Shown: positions 7,061-15,750 of the stretch, piece by piece | Position numbering within the stretch: position 1 is the stretch's first letter | How the letters are laid out: each line of letters begins with the position of its first letter | DNA from: Draconibacterium orientale | GTDB taxonomy: Bacteria; Bacteroidota; Bacteroidia; Bacteroidales; UBA1556 | NCBI GenBank assembly: GCA_022736595.1 | Contig: DZDC01000024.1 | Location: 1-22,028 of the forward strand | DNA length: 22,028 nucleotides | Reading direction: 5' to 3' | The notes under the pieces: generated by a model | What the model saw: only the letters and a program-made list of their open reading frames with translations | Databases searched by the model: none | Told to the model about the DNA's origin: nothing | Translations under genes and position numbers: made by a program

Positions 7061-8497
7061 ATGAGTATTCGTATCAATAAAATTGAGCGCATTGAGGCTC
7101 AAAAAAATAGATTGATTTTAATTAATCATTCCCATCAGATTCCATCTGATGCTTTATCCGCTGAGGAGGCCCATTATTTTCATTCACGCTTTAACGATGA
7201 AAACCAATTATTGGTATTCAATCGATATGGTTATGTAGTTTGTGTACAGTATGTTAAGCTTGAAAATCCTGTGCATATTTATCATGAGACTTTAAGGCGA
7301 TTGGGCAATTCCGTACTTTCAAGTCTTCAGTCTTATGCAGTGGAGCAGTTGCAGGTTGAAGACCGATGCGAAGGAAACGCTTCCTTATTTTTGCTTGAAG
7401 GAATGGCTTTGGGGAGTTATAAGTTTAATAAGTATAAAACCAAAAAAACGGAGAAGCCCAGTCTAAAAGAATTGGATCTTTTTGCCCATACAATTCCCAA
7501 CGAGCACATTCAACTACTTAATATTCAAGTGGAAGCTACCATTTGGTGTAGAGATTTATTGAACGAACCCCAACTCAAAATCAATGCAATCACTTTGACA
7601 GAAGAATTTCAAAGAATGAGTGAATTGGCAGGGTTTGACATCGAGATTTTCAATAAAAGTAAGATTGAAAGCTTAAAAATGGGAGGCTTGTTAGGGGTCA
7701 ACAAAGGAAGTGTTATTCCACCCACCTTTAGCATCATGACCTGGAAGCCGACCAATGCCATCAATGATAAACCCATTATTTTTGTGGGTAAAGGAGTGGT
7801 GTTCGATACGGGAGGTTTAAACTTAAAAACGGGTGATTTTATGACCCAAATGCACATGGACATGGGCGGCGCTGCCGCTGTAGCAACGGCGCTTTTTGCC
7901 ATAGCAAAAGCCAAGTTGCCTGTGTATGTGATGGCAATGGTACCCGCTACCGACAATCGACCAGGTAACGAAGCCATCACTCCCAACGATATTCTTGTAA
8001 TGCACAACGGAACCACTGTGGAGGTACTCAATACCGATGCCGAAGGCCGACTTATCCTTGCCGATGCGTTGAGTTATGCTCAAAATTATAATCCTCAATT
8101 GGTCATTGATTTGGCCACCCTCACCGGAGCTGCTGCCCGAGCCATTGGCAAATATGGAATCGTAGCCATGCGCAATTCTACTGCTGACCTTTTGCCTCTG
8201 GCTCTCAGTGGTGATCAAGTTTATGAGCGTTTGGTTGAATTTCCGATGTGGAATGAGTATGACGAATTAATAAAATCGGAGGTTGCCGATCTTAAAAATA
8301 TTGGAGGTGCTGAGGCTGGCGCAATTACAGCAGGCAAGTTTTTGGAGCATTTTGTGGACTATCCTTGGATTCATCTCGACATCGCTGGGCCTGCAATGCT
8401 TTCTGCTGACGACTCCTACCGAACTAAAGGTGGCCCCGGTGTAGGAACGCGTTTACTTTTTAATTTTATCTTGAATCTTGCTAATCAAAATCAATAA
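7061..8497 (+). CDS. pepA: Leucyl aminopeptidase, family M17
   Basis: A 478-residue cytosolic aminopeptidase of family M17, which releases N-terminal residues using two metal ions. The catalytic domain is complete: Lys244 and Asp249 in VGKGVVFDTGG, Lys256, Asp267 in MHMDMGGAA, and Asp326, Glu328 and Arg330 in the signature NTDAEGRL. The N-terminal regulatory domain (about 1-160) is poorly conserved, as usual. It opens a plus-strand operon: pdxA starts 11 bp after its stop and murF/alr follows. It might supply amino acids from peptides, including D-Ala/L-Ala peptides from wall turnover, but that link is inference. Some Bacteroidota carry several M17 paralogues, so the gene symbol is by family only. 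Confidence 0.92.
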   Translation: MSIRINKIERIEAQKNRLILINHSHQIPSDALSAEEAHYFHSRFNDENQLLVFNRYGYVVCVQYVKLENPVHIYHETLRRLGNSVLSSLQSYAVEQLQVEDRCEGNASLFLLEGMALGSYKFNKYKTKKTEKPSLKELDLFAHTIPNEHIQLLNIQVEATIWCRDLLNEPQLKINAITLTEEFQRMSELAGFDIEIFNKSKIESLKMGGLLGVNKGSVIPPTFSIMTWKPTNAINDKPIIFVGKGVVFDTGGLNLKTGDFMTQMHMDMGGAAAVATALFAIAKAKLPVYVMAMVPATDNRPGNEAITPNDILVMHNGTTVEVLNTDAEGRLILADALSYAQNYNPQLVIDLATLTGAAARAIGKYGIVAMRNSTADLLPLALSGDQVYERLVEFPMWNEYDELIKSEVADLKNIGGAEAGAITAGKFLEHFVDYPWIHLDIAGPAMLSADDSYRTKGGPGVGTRLLFNFILNLANQNQ

Positions 8498-8508
8498 TTT
8501 CTCGCATC

Positions 8509-9621
8509 ATGGAACAAGAATTAGAAATGCGTCCAAAAGTTAAAGTGGGTATCACTCATGGCGACTACAATGGAATAAGTTACGAAATCATTCTGAAAAC
8601 CTTTCTTGATCCGAGGGTTTTCGAGTTTTGTATCCCTATTTTATATGGATCATCCAAGCTGGCAAGCTATTTTAAGAAGTCGTTTCCTGCTGCCAACATT
8701 ATTTTCAACACCATTCAGCATCCTGGTCAGGCAGTGGAAAATAAGCTCAATATTATCAATGTATATAACGAAGAGGCTAAGGTTGACATTGGATTGGCAA
8801 CACCGTTGGCTGGTCAGTTGGCTTTTGATGCCTTAGAAGCAGCATCCAAGGATTTGGGTAAAGGTATTGAAGTGCTGGTAACTGCACCCATAAATAAGGA
8901 CAACATTCAAAGCGATAATTTTAAATTTCCTGGACATACAGAATATTTGGCAGAGAAATTTGGAAAAGGTCAGGAGTTAATGATTCTCACTTCAAGTTTG
9001 ATGAAAGTTGCTTTGGTGACAGGTCATCTACCTGTGAATCAGGTTAGCAAATTTTTGTCGAAGGAATTGATAGTGAAAAAACTTCGCATTTTTGAAAAAA
9101 GCCTTAAAGTAGATTTTGCCATTCGCAAAGCTCGTATTGCGGTACTTGGAATGAATCCCCATGCTGGAGATAATGGTTTATTGGGCTTAGAGGAGCGAGA
9201 AATTATTATTCCCGCGCTCGATGAAGCTCGTGAACAAGGTATTTTGGCTTTTGGGCCATTCTCGTCTGATGGTTTTTTTGGAGTTTCTGATTACCGTAAG
9301 TACGATGGTATTTTAGCTATGTATCACGATCAAGGATTGATTCCTTTTAAGACATTGAGTTTTGACGATGGCGTTAATTTTACCGCAGGTTTAAGCATCA
9401 TTCGCACCAGTCCCGATCATGGAACGGGTTATAATATTGCTGGAAAAAATCTTGCCGAACCCGATTCTTTTAGAGCAGCCATTATGCAAGCCATCGATAT
9501 TTTTCGGAACCGCACCGAATGGAACGAAATATCTGCCAATCCATTAGGCTTTGCAAGTTTCAATAATATGCCCGATCAATCCATTCAGGACATTACTCCT
9601 GAAGGTGGGGACGATTTATAA
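8509..9621 (+). CDS. pdxA: 4-hydroxythreonine-4-phosphate dehydrogenase
   Basis: PdxA oxidises 4-phosphohydroxy-L-threonine with NAD(P)+ in the DXP-dependent synthesis of pyridoxal phosphate. The protein has the N-terminal THGDYNG block (canonical in this phylum: THGD.NGI), VTAPINK, the metal-binding histidines in PGHTEYLA, VTGHLPV and YHDQGLIPFK, and the SPDHGTGY motif near the C terminus. At 370 residues it is slightly longer than the roughly 330 of proteobacterial PdxA. The ATG at 8509 is used here; an in-frame ATG at 8527 (MRPKVKVGI) is equally credible. The next gene probably starts 7 bp after its stop, and it encodes a PLP-dependent racemase domain, so the operon couples cofactor synthesis to a user. 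Confidence 0.94.
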   Translation: MEQELEMRPKVKVGITHGDYNGISYEIILKTFLDPRVFEFCIPILYGSSKLASYFKKSFPAANIIFNTIQHPGQAVENKLNIINVYNEEAKVDIGLATPLAGQLAFDALEAASKDLGKGIEVLVTAPINKDNIQSDNFKFPGHTEYLAEKFGKGQELMILTSSLMKVALVTGHLPVNQVSKFLSKELIVKKLRIFEKSLKVDFAIRKARIAVLGMNPHAGDNGLLGLEEREIIIPALDEAREQGILAFGPFSSDGFFGVSDYRKYDGILAMYHDQGLIPFKTLSFDDGVNFTAGLSIIRTSPDHGTGYNIAGKNLAEPDSFRAAIMQAIDIFRNRTEWNEISANPLGFASFNNMPDQSIQDITPEGGDDL

Positions 9622-9628
9622 CTCCAAA

Positions 9629-12115
9629 GTGAATACCTATCCCATAACCGAAATTGCAAAAACCTGCAACGGAAGCCTCCAAATAAATGCTCCCGAAAAT
9701 GTAGTTATTGATGATCTTCTTATCGATAGTCGCAAACTCATTAGTACGCATAGAAGTTTGTTTATTGCTCTCAAAACCAAAAGCAATGATGGACACTTAT
9801 ATATTGAGGAATTAGTTGAAAAAGGGGTTCTAAATTTTATCGTTGAAGTATTGCCAGGAAATTGGGATCAACTAAAAGCCAATTTTGTTTTAGTAAAAAG
9901 CAGTCTTGCTGCCATGCAAAGTATCGCAGCTGCTCATCGAAAGAAGTTTAATATTCCAATTATCGGTATTACAGGTAGCAATGGAAAAACCATTGTTAAA
10001 GAATGGATTTATCAGGTTTTACAATCGGATCACAAGATTTGCCGAAGCCCAAAAAGTTACAATTCGCAGTTGGGAGTTCCATTGTCAGTTTTTCAGCTCC
10101 AAGCCGAAGATCAGTTGGGCGTGTTTGAGGCCGGAATTTCACAGCCTGACGAGATGCTACGTTTGGAACAAGTTATAAAACCAAATATCGGAATTTTTAC
10201 CAATATTGGGGATGCCCACCACCAGCATTTTGTTGATATGCGACAAAAGGTGAACGAAAAGCTGAATCTTTTTGTTAAGTCCAAGGTGCTTATATTTTGT
10301 CGCGATCATACCGATATTACAGACCGAATTTATAATTTAGAACTTTTCAAAAACAAAACTTTACTCGATTGGAGTCGAAAAAATAAATCAGCTTCGCTTT
10401 TTATTCAAGAAATTACTGTCGCAGAAGGATTTACAATAATTAATGCTAATCGAAATGGTCAAACTTTGACCATAAAAATTCCTTTTGTGGATGAAGCGAG
10501 TCTTGAAAACGCAATGCACGTATGGATTCTGCTGCTTCACTTAGGTTTGTCACAAGACGACATTTATCAGCGCATGTTGAAATTGAGTCCCATTGCTATG
10601 CGGATGGAACTGAAGGAAGGCATAAATCAATGTTCGGTAATTAATGACAGTTATAATTCAGATTTCAATGGTTTTATTATTGCCCTTGATTTCCTATTTC
10701 AACAGCAGCAACATCAACGAAAAACAGTAATACTTTCAGATATTTTACAAAGTGGAAAAGAACCCCAACAACTCTACCGAGAAGTAGCTAATGCTCTTAG
10801 GTTAAGAAAAATCCATCGCTTTATAGGAATTGGGCCGACCTTAAAATTGAATAAGCATTTGTTTGAAGGAGAATGTCATTTTTATGATTCAACCAGCGAT
10901 TTTTTGCTCTATTTCCCTTTCAGTACCTTCCGTGACGAGACCATTCTTCTAAAAGGAGCTCGCGATTTTGAATTCGAGAAAATAAATCGAATGCTGAGTC
11001 GAAAAATGCACCAAACGCGCCTCGAGGTGGATTTGAACAGCATGCTTCATAACTATAAATATTTCAAGAGTAAGCTCAACCCTGAAACGAAAATTATGAT
11101 CATGGTGAAGGCTTTCAGTTATGGAAGTGGTAGTTTTGAAGTAGCCAATTTGTTGCAGTTTCATCATGCCGATTACCTTGCTGTGGCCTATGCTGATGAA
11201 GGAATAGAACTGCGGAGAACGGGTATTCGATTGCCCATAATGGTTATGAATCCTGAATTAGACGCCTTAGAATCCATTATAAATCACCAACTGGAACCCG
11301 AGATTTATAGTTTCACGATTTTAAATCAATTAATTCAGAAGATTGACGATCAGTTGGTTCCAGCTAATAAGCCCATTGGAATTCATTTGAAAATAGAAAC
11401 GGGCATGCATCGTTTGGGTTTTGATGCTCACGAAATTGAGGAACTTATCAAAATATTAAAACATCAAGATCGAATTATTATAAAAAGTATTTTTTCGCAC
11501 CTTGTAGCCAGCGACGACGTACGTTTCGACGATTTTACCCGTCAACAAATAGCCACTTTTCATCAACTTGCGAATCAAATAATGAATTCGTTCAATTATC
11601 CGATAATGAAGCATATTGCCAATTCTGCAGCCATTGTTTTACATCCTGAGGCGCAAATGGATATGGTACGATTGGGCATAGGTTTGTATGGCATTGCCGC
11701 CAATGAAGATCGGCAAACCGAATTGCAGGTTGTTAGTAGTTTGTACACCATCATTTCTCAAATAAAGCATATTCAACCTGGCGAAAGCGTGGGATACAAC
11801 CGCACTTTTGTGGCTGATAGATCTATGCGAATAGCAACCCTACCCATAGGATATGCTGATGGCTACAACCGACGCTTTGGAAATGGAGTGGGAAAAGTAA
11901 AAATAGCCAACCAACTACTGCCTGTTATTGGGAATGTTTGTATGGATATGTGCATGGTTGACCTAGGCGAAGTGGAAGCCCAAGAAGGAGATGAGGTGTG
12001 TATTTTTGGCCAAAATCCAGATTTGACAGCTCTTGCTCAAAGCATTGGAACCATTCCTTATGAGTTGCTAACCTCGGTATCTTCAAGGGTTAAAAGGATT
12101 TATGTCCAAGAATAA
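9629..12115 (+). CDS. murF/alr: Bifunctional MurF ligase / alanine racemase fusion
   Basis: One polypeptide of 828 residues joins two steps of peptidoglycan precursor synthesis. The N-terminal half (about 1-458) is a MurF-type UDP-MurNAc-tripeptide:D-Ala-D-Ala ligase with P-loop GSNGKT (116-121), the FEAGIS block, NIGDAHHQHF and NDSYNS (339-344). The C-terminal half (about 460-828) is a PLP-dependent alanine racemase with Lys494 in VKAFSYGSG, GYNRTF, PIGYADGYNRRF and GNVCMDM. Such fusions are well known in Bacteroidota. The frame is open from an ATG at 9551, which would overlap pdxA by 71 bp and add 26 unlike residues. I choose the GTG at 9629, which gives the usual start (MNTYPITEIA) 7 bp after pdxA. 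The racemase lysine motif reads AFSYG where ANAYG is usual. A separate MurF elsewhere cannot be excluded. Confidence 0.92.
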   Translation: MNTYPITEIAKTCNGSLQINAPENVVIDDLLIDSRKLISTHRSLFIALKTKSNDGHLYIEELVEKGVLNFIVEVLPGNWDQLKANFVLVKSSLAAMQSIAAAHRKKFNIPIIGITGSNGKTIVKEWIYQVLQSDHKICRSPKSYNSQLGVPLSVFQLQAEDQLGVFEAGISQPDEMLRLEQVIKPNIGIFTNIGDAHHQHFVDMRQKVNEKLNLFVKSKVLIFCRDHTDITDRIYNLELFKNKTLLDWSRKNKSASLFIQEITVAEGFTIINANRNGQTLTIKIPFVDEASLENAMHVWILLLHLGLSQDDIYQRMLKLSPIAMRMELKEGINQCSVINDSYNSDFNGFIIALDFLFQQQQHQRKTVILSDILQSGKEPQQLYREVANALRLRKIHRFIGIGPTLKLNKHLFEGECHFYDSTSDFLLYFPFSTFRDETILLKGARDFEFEKINRMLSRKMHQTRLEVDLNSMLHNYKYFKSKLNPETKIMIMVKAFSYGSGSFEVANLLQFHHADYLAVAYADEGIELRRTGIRLPIMVMNPELDALESIINHQLEPEIYSFTILNQLIQKIDDQLVPANKPIGIHLKIETGMHRLGFDAHEIEELIKILKHQDRIIIKSIFSHLVASDDVRFDDFTRQQIATFHQLANQIMNSFNYPIMKHIANSAAIVLHPEAQMDMVRLGIGLYGIAANEDRQTELQVVSSLYTIISQIKHIQPGESVGYNRTFVADRSMRIATLPIGYADGYNRRFGNGVGKVKIANQLLPVIGNVCMDMCMVDLGEVEAQEGDEVCIFGQNPDLTALAQSIGTIPYELLTSVSSRVKRIYVQE

Positions 12116-12165
12116 ACACTTTTAATTTGTTTTGTTTTTTTTATTTATTTGAATTAATAAATATC

Positions 12166-12173
12166 TATATTTG
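12166..12173 (+). promoter_or_regulatory. -7 promoter element of the T9SS-secreted protein gene
   Basis: TATATTTG matches TAnnTTTG exactly, 100 bp before the ATG, giving a leader of about 95 nt. A T-rich stretch precedes it without a clear -33 TTTG at the right distance. The leader holds a small imperfect hairpin around AAGGGATAGAAAATCCTT (about 12213-12230). Confidence 0.45.
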
Positions 12174-12273
12174 TCGATAACTAAATTAGGATTGAAATAT
12201 TACCTTTGAAAAGGGATAGAAAATCCTTAAATTGCACAATTATTAAATATTTTATTAACTTTAAATTTAAACT

Positions 12274-14202
12274 ATGAAAGCAACTTTACTTTTAACATTA
12301 GGTTTGACGGTAGGTGCTTTGGGTTTTTCCCAATCGCTGTATCGTACCGATTTCAACGCAGCCAAAGCAAAAAGTGCTCAAGCAAATCTTGATTTAGCAC
12401 AAGGAACTGGCGCTGGTCCAGTACTCCAAAACAAAAGTTCGAAATCCATTTCCAGCATTGGGATTGGTTATTCTGGAAATGTTTACACTTCTTTGGTTGA
12501 GACTCAACACAGCTTAACTGCTCATGAAGGCCTTAACATCATTCAACTGATTCACCGTGCCAAAGTTGGCGATCATGCTGCTATCAGCTCAGGCGACATT
12601 ATGTCAACGGTGTCTTATGATGGTGGAGCTACATGGAATTCAAAATTAGTGATTAGCAATGCCACTGGTAAAGGAAATCGTTACCCCAGTGGAGCCATTT
12701 TTAATCCTACCGGAAATACGGTTGCCAATCAAGCCTATACCGTTTTCGCTGGTCCTGCAACCGATGGCACAAATTGGTCTAACAACTTCGTAGGAAGTAT
12801 GCGTTTAGACAGCAGCTTCAACTCTACCCAATATAAGACTGCTAATGGTAGCTTGGTACGTCACGGAATGGTGGCCAATTCTGATGGTAAAGCTCATGTA
12901 ATAGGTTCTGCTTATACCTCAACCGCTGTAGGCTCTGGTTATGCTTATAATCTTGATACTCTCTACCTTTATACAGGTAATTATAATGCTACCAATCACA
13001 ATTTTGATTGGACTGTTAATTCATTTAAACCTTCTTTTGTGATTGAATCCGATGGTGGAGAGGCTGCAACAGTTTACGAATTTAACATGGCTTGGTCTGC
13101 AGATGGTGTTACTGGCTACTATTGGACTTTAGGTCGTATGACCGCCACCGATACTCGTGGATATATGCCACTGGTATGGAAAACTACCAACAGCGGTGGT
13201 ACATGGACATTAATGCCTATCTTTGATTTCTCTACTCTTTCAGTAATTACCGACGAATTGCAACCCATGAAAGGTACCACTCAAAGTCGTCCTTACTTTA
13301 ATAGTACTGATGGTGTTGTGGACGCTAATGGCAATTTGCATTTAGTAAGTATGATTCGTGCTGCATCTTCTAATCATGACGATTCTTTGGGGTATTCATA
13401 TTATGTGGCTAACAGCAATTTGGTAAATCCTATTTTTGACGTTTACACCACTACTGCTGGTTCATGGAATGCCCTAAAATTGGGAGATGTTTACACCATT
13501 GCAGTACCTGCAGCTGAATCTGGATTTGGTACTGGTAGTAATGCTCAAGGTTGGGATATGCGTTTGCAAGCAGGTATCAATGCTGCTGGAAACAAAATAT
13601 TTGCTTCTTGGACTGATACCGATACCTCTATTGCCACCGTGGGAACAGCAGGCTTACCTCTAAATCTATTCCCTGATTTGATAGTTGCTGCTTGGGATAT
13701 CACCAATGATAAGCGCTTCCCTGCTACTAACTACTCAATAAATACTAACTTTTATGGTGATATCTTTTATCATTATATGGCTCCTCAAGTATTTACCAAC
13801 GGTGAAACCTACACCGTTCATATTTCAGAACTTGACATTACTTCCGATCCTTTAAATCCTGTACCTCATAATTATTTGTCTGGTGTTACTATGTCAAATA
13901 GTGATTTTACCAGCAATATAGGCTTCAATGAAGTAAAAAATCAAAAAGTGGTTGTTGGCCAAAACCGTCCCAATCCATTCAATGGAAGTACTATGGTTGA
14001 TGTAACTTTAAATGGAACTCAAAATGTTTCTATTGAAGTGATTAACGTAGCTGGACAAAAGGTTTGGACTCGTAACTATGGCATCCGTACTCAAGGTACC
14101 CACAATTTCCAAATCAATGCAAGTGATTTAAATGCAGGAATGTATTTCTATACAGTTCGTGTTGGAGAACAAAGTGTTACTCGCAAAATGATTGTTAAAT
14201 AA
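12274..14202 (+). CDS. Secreted Asp-box protein with type IX secretion sorting domain
   Basis: A 642-residue exported protein. Residues 1-19 form a signal peptide (MKATLLLTLGLTVGALGFS). The body is Ser/Thr/Gly/Asn-rich and beta-rich, with a clear Asp-box SYDGGATW (114-121) and a second-like TTNSGGTW (304-311), suggesting a beta-propeller of the sialidase/BNR type. I see no sialidase arginine triad or other catalytic motif, so no enzymatic role is claimed. The last 80 residues (from about 562: NRPNPFNG, IEVINVAGQKV, LNAGMYFYTVRVG, ending in KMIVK) are a typical type A T9SS C-terminal domain, so the protein should cross the outer membrane through the Por machinery and be anchored or released at the cell surface. 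It appears monocistronic, with its own promoter and terminator. Confidence 0.9.
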   Translation: MKATLLLTLGLTVGALGFSQSLYRTDFNAAKAKSAQANLDLAQGTGAGPVLQNKSSKSISSIGIGYSGNVYTSLVETQHSLTAHEGLNIIQLIHRAKVGDHAAISSGDIMSTVSYDGGATWNSKLVISNATGKGNRYPSGAIFNPTGNTVANQAYTVFAGPATDGTNWSNNFVGSMRLDSSFNSTQYKTANGSLVRHGMVANSDGKAHVIGSAYTSTAVGSGYAYNLDTLYLYTGNYNATNHNFDWTVNSFKPSFVIESDGGEAATVYEFNMAWSADGVTGYYWTLGRMTATDTRGYMPLVWKTTNSGGTWTLMPIFDFSTLSVITDELQPMKGTTQSRPYFNSTDGVVDANGNLHLVSMIRAASSNHDDSLGYSYYVANSNLVNPIFDVYTTTAGSWNALKLGDVYTIAVPAAESGFGTGSNAQGWDMRLQAGINAAGNKIFASWTDTDTSIATVGTAGLPLNLFPDLIVAAWDITNDKRFPATNYSINTNFYGDIFYHYMAPQVFTNGETYTVHISELDITSDPLNPVPHNYLSGVTMSNSDFTSNIGFNEVKNQKVVVGQNRPNPFNGSTMVDVTLNGTQNVSIEVINVAGQKVWTRNYGIRTQGTHNFQINASDLNAGMYFYTVRVGEQSVTRKMIVK

Positions 14203-14335
14203 TACCAATCGTTATTATATTTTAGTGCAAACTAAAATATAATTTTACAATGGTCAATGCCGATATGGCTTGAAAAATTTCAATACGGCTTAGCCGAGAT
14301 TGAAGTATTTTAAATGCATCTTCGGTATAATATTC
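14203..14335. repeat. Structured, palindrome-rich intergenic element
   Basis: Between the T9SS gene stop and its terminator lie three nested inverted repeats. One is a perfect 13-bp palindrome (14214-14226 with 14231-14243, loop GCAA). The second is a long imperfect hairpin at 14259-14289 (GCCG..TA / TACGGC outer arms, TTGAAA/TTTCAA inner arms). The third is CCGAGAT / ATCTTCGG (14294-14300 with 14318-14325). The density of structure is unlike the other gaps in this window and suggests a small repeated element (REP- or MITE-like) or a stabilising 3' UTR. Only one copy is in view. Confidence 0.45.
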
Positions 14336-14354
14336 ACACCACACAACACAAGAG

Positions 14355-14384
14355 GCGGTTTCTTTCGGGAAGCCGCTTTTTTTT
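14355..14384 (+). terminator. Rho-independent terminator of the T9SS-secreted protein gene
   Basis: A 9-bp GC-rich stem (GCGGTTTCT / GGAAGCCGC with two G-T pairs), a TTCG tetraloop and eight T at 14377-14384. The last T residues run straight into the TTTG of the tilS promoter. Confidence 0.9.
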
Positions 14385-14414
14385 GTGTGATTGAGCAAAT
14401 GATTTGTACCTTTG
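14382..14414 (+). promoter_or_regulatory. tilS: Promoter of tilS
   Basis: TTTG (14382-14385), a 21-bp spacer and TACCTTTG (14407-14414) fit the Bacteroidota -33/-7 consensus well. The ATG of tilS follows only 4 bp after the -7 box, so transcription would start at or next to the start codon (leaderless mRNA). Confidence 0.6.
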
Positions 14415-14418
14415 TTTC

Positions 14419-15750
14419 ATGTTTGAAAGCTTTAATAATTATTTAAATCAAATTGTAGATAAGCCTCAAAATGCTACTTTTTTGCTAGCAGTGAGTGGCG
14501 GAATTGACAGCATGTGCATGCTTGAGTTATTCAGGCAAAGTTCCTTTTCTTTTGCAGTAGCCAATATTAACTATAACCTTAGAGGACAAGAGTCGCTGTT
14601 TGAACATCAATTTGTGGCTGATTTTTGTAATAAATTTAAAATTCAAATTTTTCAAAAAACTTTTGATACAAAAACCTTAGCCGAAGTACAAAAAATAGGT
14701 ATTCAAGAATTGGCACGCAAACTTCGTTACGAATGGTTTGATGAAATGAGAAGAGAAGGTAGCTTTGACTTTATTGCCACTGCTCACCACCTCGACGATC
14801 AAGCAGAAACGATGCTTTTTAATCTTGCCCGCGGTACGGGTATTGCCGGGTTACATGGCATTAAGGCAAGAAGAGGCTATATTATTCGACCGTTGATGTT
14901 TGCTGACAGAGCTCAAATACAAAGCTTTGTTGAGAGTTGTAATATTCCTTTTTGCAACGATTCTTCGAATCAAAGTATCAAATACAGTCGCAATTATATA
15001 CGTCATAACGTCCTATCTGCTCTCAAAGTTCGGAATCCTAAGGTATCATTTCAAATGAATCGTTCGGCCAATTTAATCAGCGAATGGGAAGACTATACCC
15101 AAGCCAAGCTTAGAGAAGAAGTGATAGAATGGATTTTGCCCAGTGACCAATTGATGAAAATTTCGTTGGAGAAAGTGACTCAAAGTAATCATAAATCATT
15201 GGTACTGTTCTTTCTACTGCAACACTATGGATTTCAACATTCTCATATCGACAATTTAATTGAACTTTTAAGTCAGCATAAAACTGGAACAAAGGTACAA
15301 TCGGCAACCCATCAGATCATTATTGAGCGGAGTTACTTGCAGTTGGAATTGCTCCAAAAGCCAAGAATGCCCGATGTTTTTCTACACAGTTTTTCCGATT
15401 TGCAAATCTTTGATTTTACCGTGGAGGATTGCAACGAGTTGAACATCCACAACACAGATCCAAATATTGCTTATCTCAATGCAGATTTGCTGGTTTTTCC
15501 TCTAAAATTAGGCCCTTGGCAGCAAGGCGATCGGTTTTTTCCTTTGGGCATGAATGGCAGTAAATTGCTAAGCGATTTTTATGTAGATTTAAAATTGTCG
15601 CAACAGAAAAAGGAAGCCCAACTGCTATTAAAATCAAATGATGAAATAGTTTGGATTGTTGGACGACGCATCGATCAAAGGTTTTCAATACAATCCAATA
15701 ATCAAAAAATAATAAAATTGACCTACCATGGCCATCGTAAAAAGTCTTAA
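14419..15750 (+). CDS. tilS: tRNA(Ile)-lysidine synthase
   Basis: TilS attaches lysine to C34 of tRNA-Ile(CAU), changing its decoding from AUG to AUA; it is essential in most bacteria. The N-terminal PP-loop motif SGGIDS is at 26-31, and ATAHHLDDQAET, LARGTGIAGLHGI and IRPL follow as expected. The C-terminal part (about 350-443), with PWQQGDRFFPLGMNGSK and WIVGRRID, is the TilS C-terminal tRNA-binding domain. The product has 443 residues from the ATG at 14419; a TTG five codons upstream lies inside the promoter and is not used here. The 3' end overlaps the next gene by 23 bp, so the two are probably translated together. Confidence 0.93.
   Translation: MFESFNNYLNQIVDKPQNATFLLAVSGGIDSMCMLELFRQSSFSFAVANINYNLRGQESLFEHQFVADFCNKFKIQIFQKTFDTKTLAEVQKIGIQELARKLRYEWFDEMRREGSFDFIATAHHLDDQAETMLFNLARGTGIAGLHGIKARRGYIIRPLMFADRAQIQSFVESCNIPFCNDSSNQSIKYSRNYIRHNVLSALKVRNPKVSFQMNRSANLISEWEDYTQAKLREEVIEWILPSDQLMKISLEKVTQSNHKSLVLFFLLQHYGFQHSHIDNLIELLSQHKTGTKVQSATHQIIIERSYLQLELLQKPRMPDVFLHSFSDLQIFDFTVEDCNELNIHNTDPNIAYLNADLLVFPLKLGPWQQGDRFFPLGMNGSKLLSDFYVDLKLSQQKKEAQLLLKSNDEIVWIVGRRIDQRFSIQSNNQKIIKLTYHGHRKKS

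Noticed and set aside
7609..8218. Long minus-strand open frames opposite the aminopeptidase gene
   Set aside because: They mirror the strongly conserved catalytic domain of the plus-strand gene and show no protein family features.
12142..12163. Inverted repeat TATTTATT/AATAAATA after murF/alr as a terminator
   Set aside because: It is only A-T pairs with no T-tract after it, and it overlaps the promoter region of the next gene.
14404..14418. TTG start five codons upstream of the tilS ATG
   Set aside because: These codons lie within the TACCTTTG promoter box, and the ATG gives the usual N terminus.
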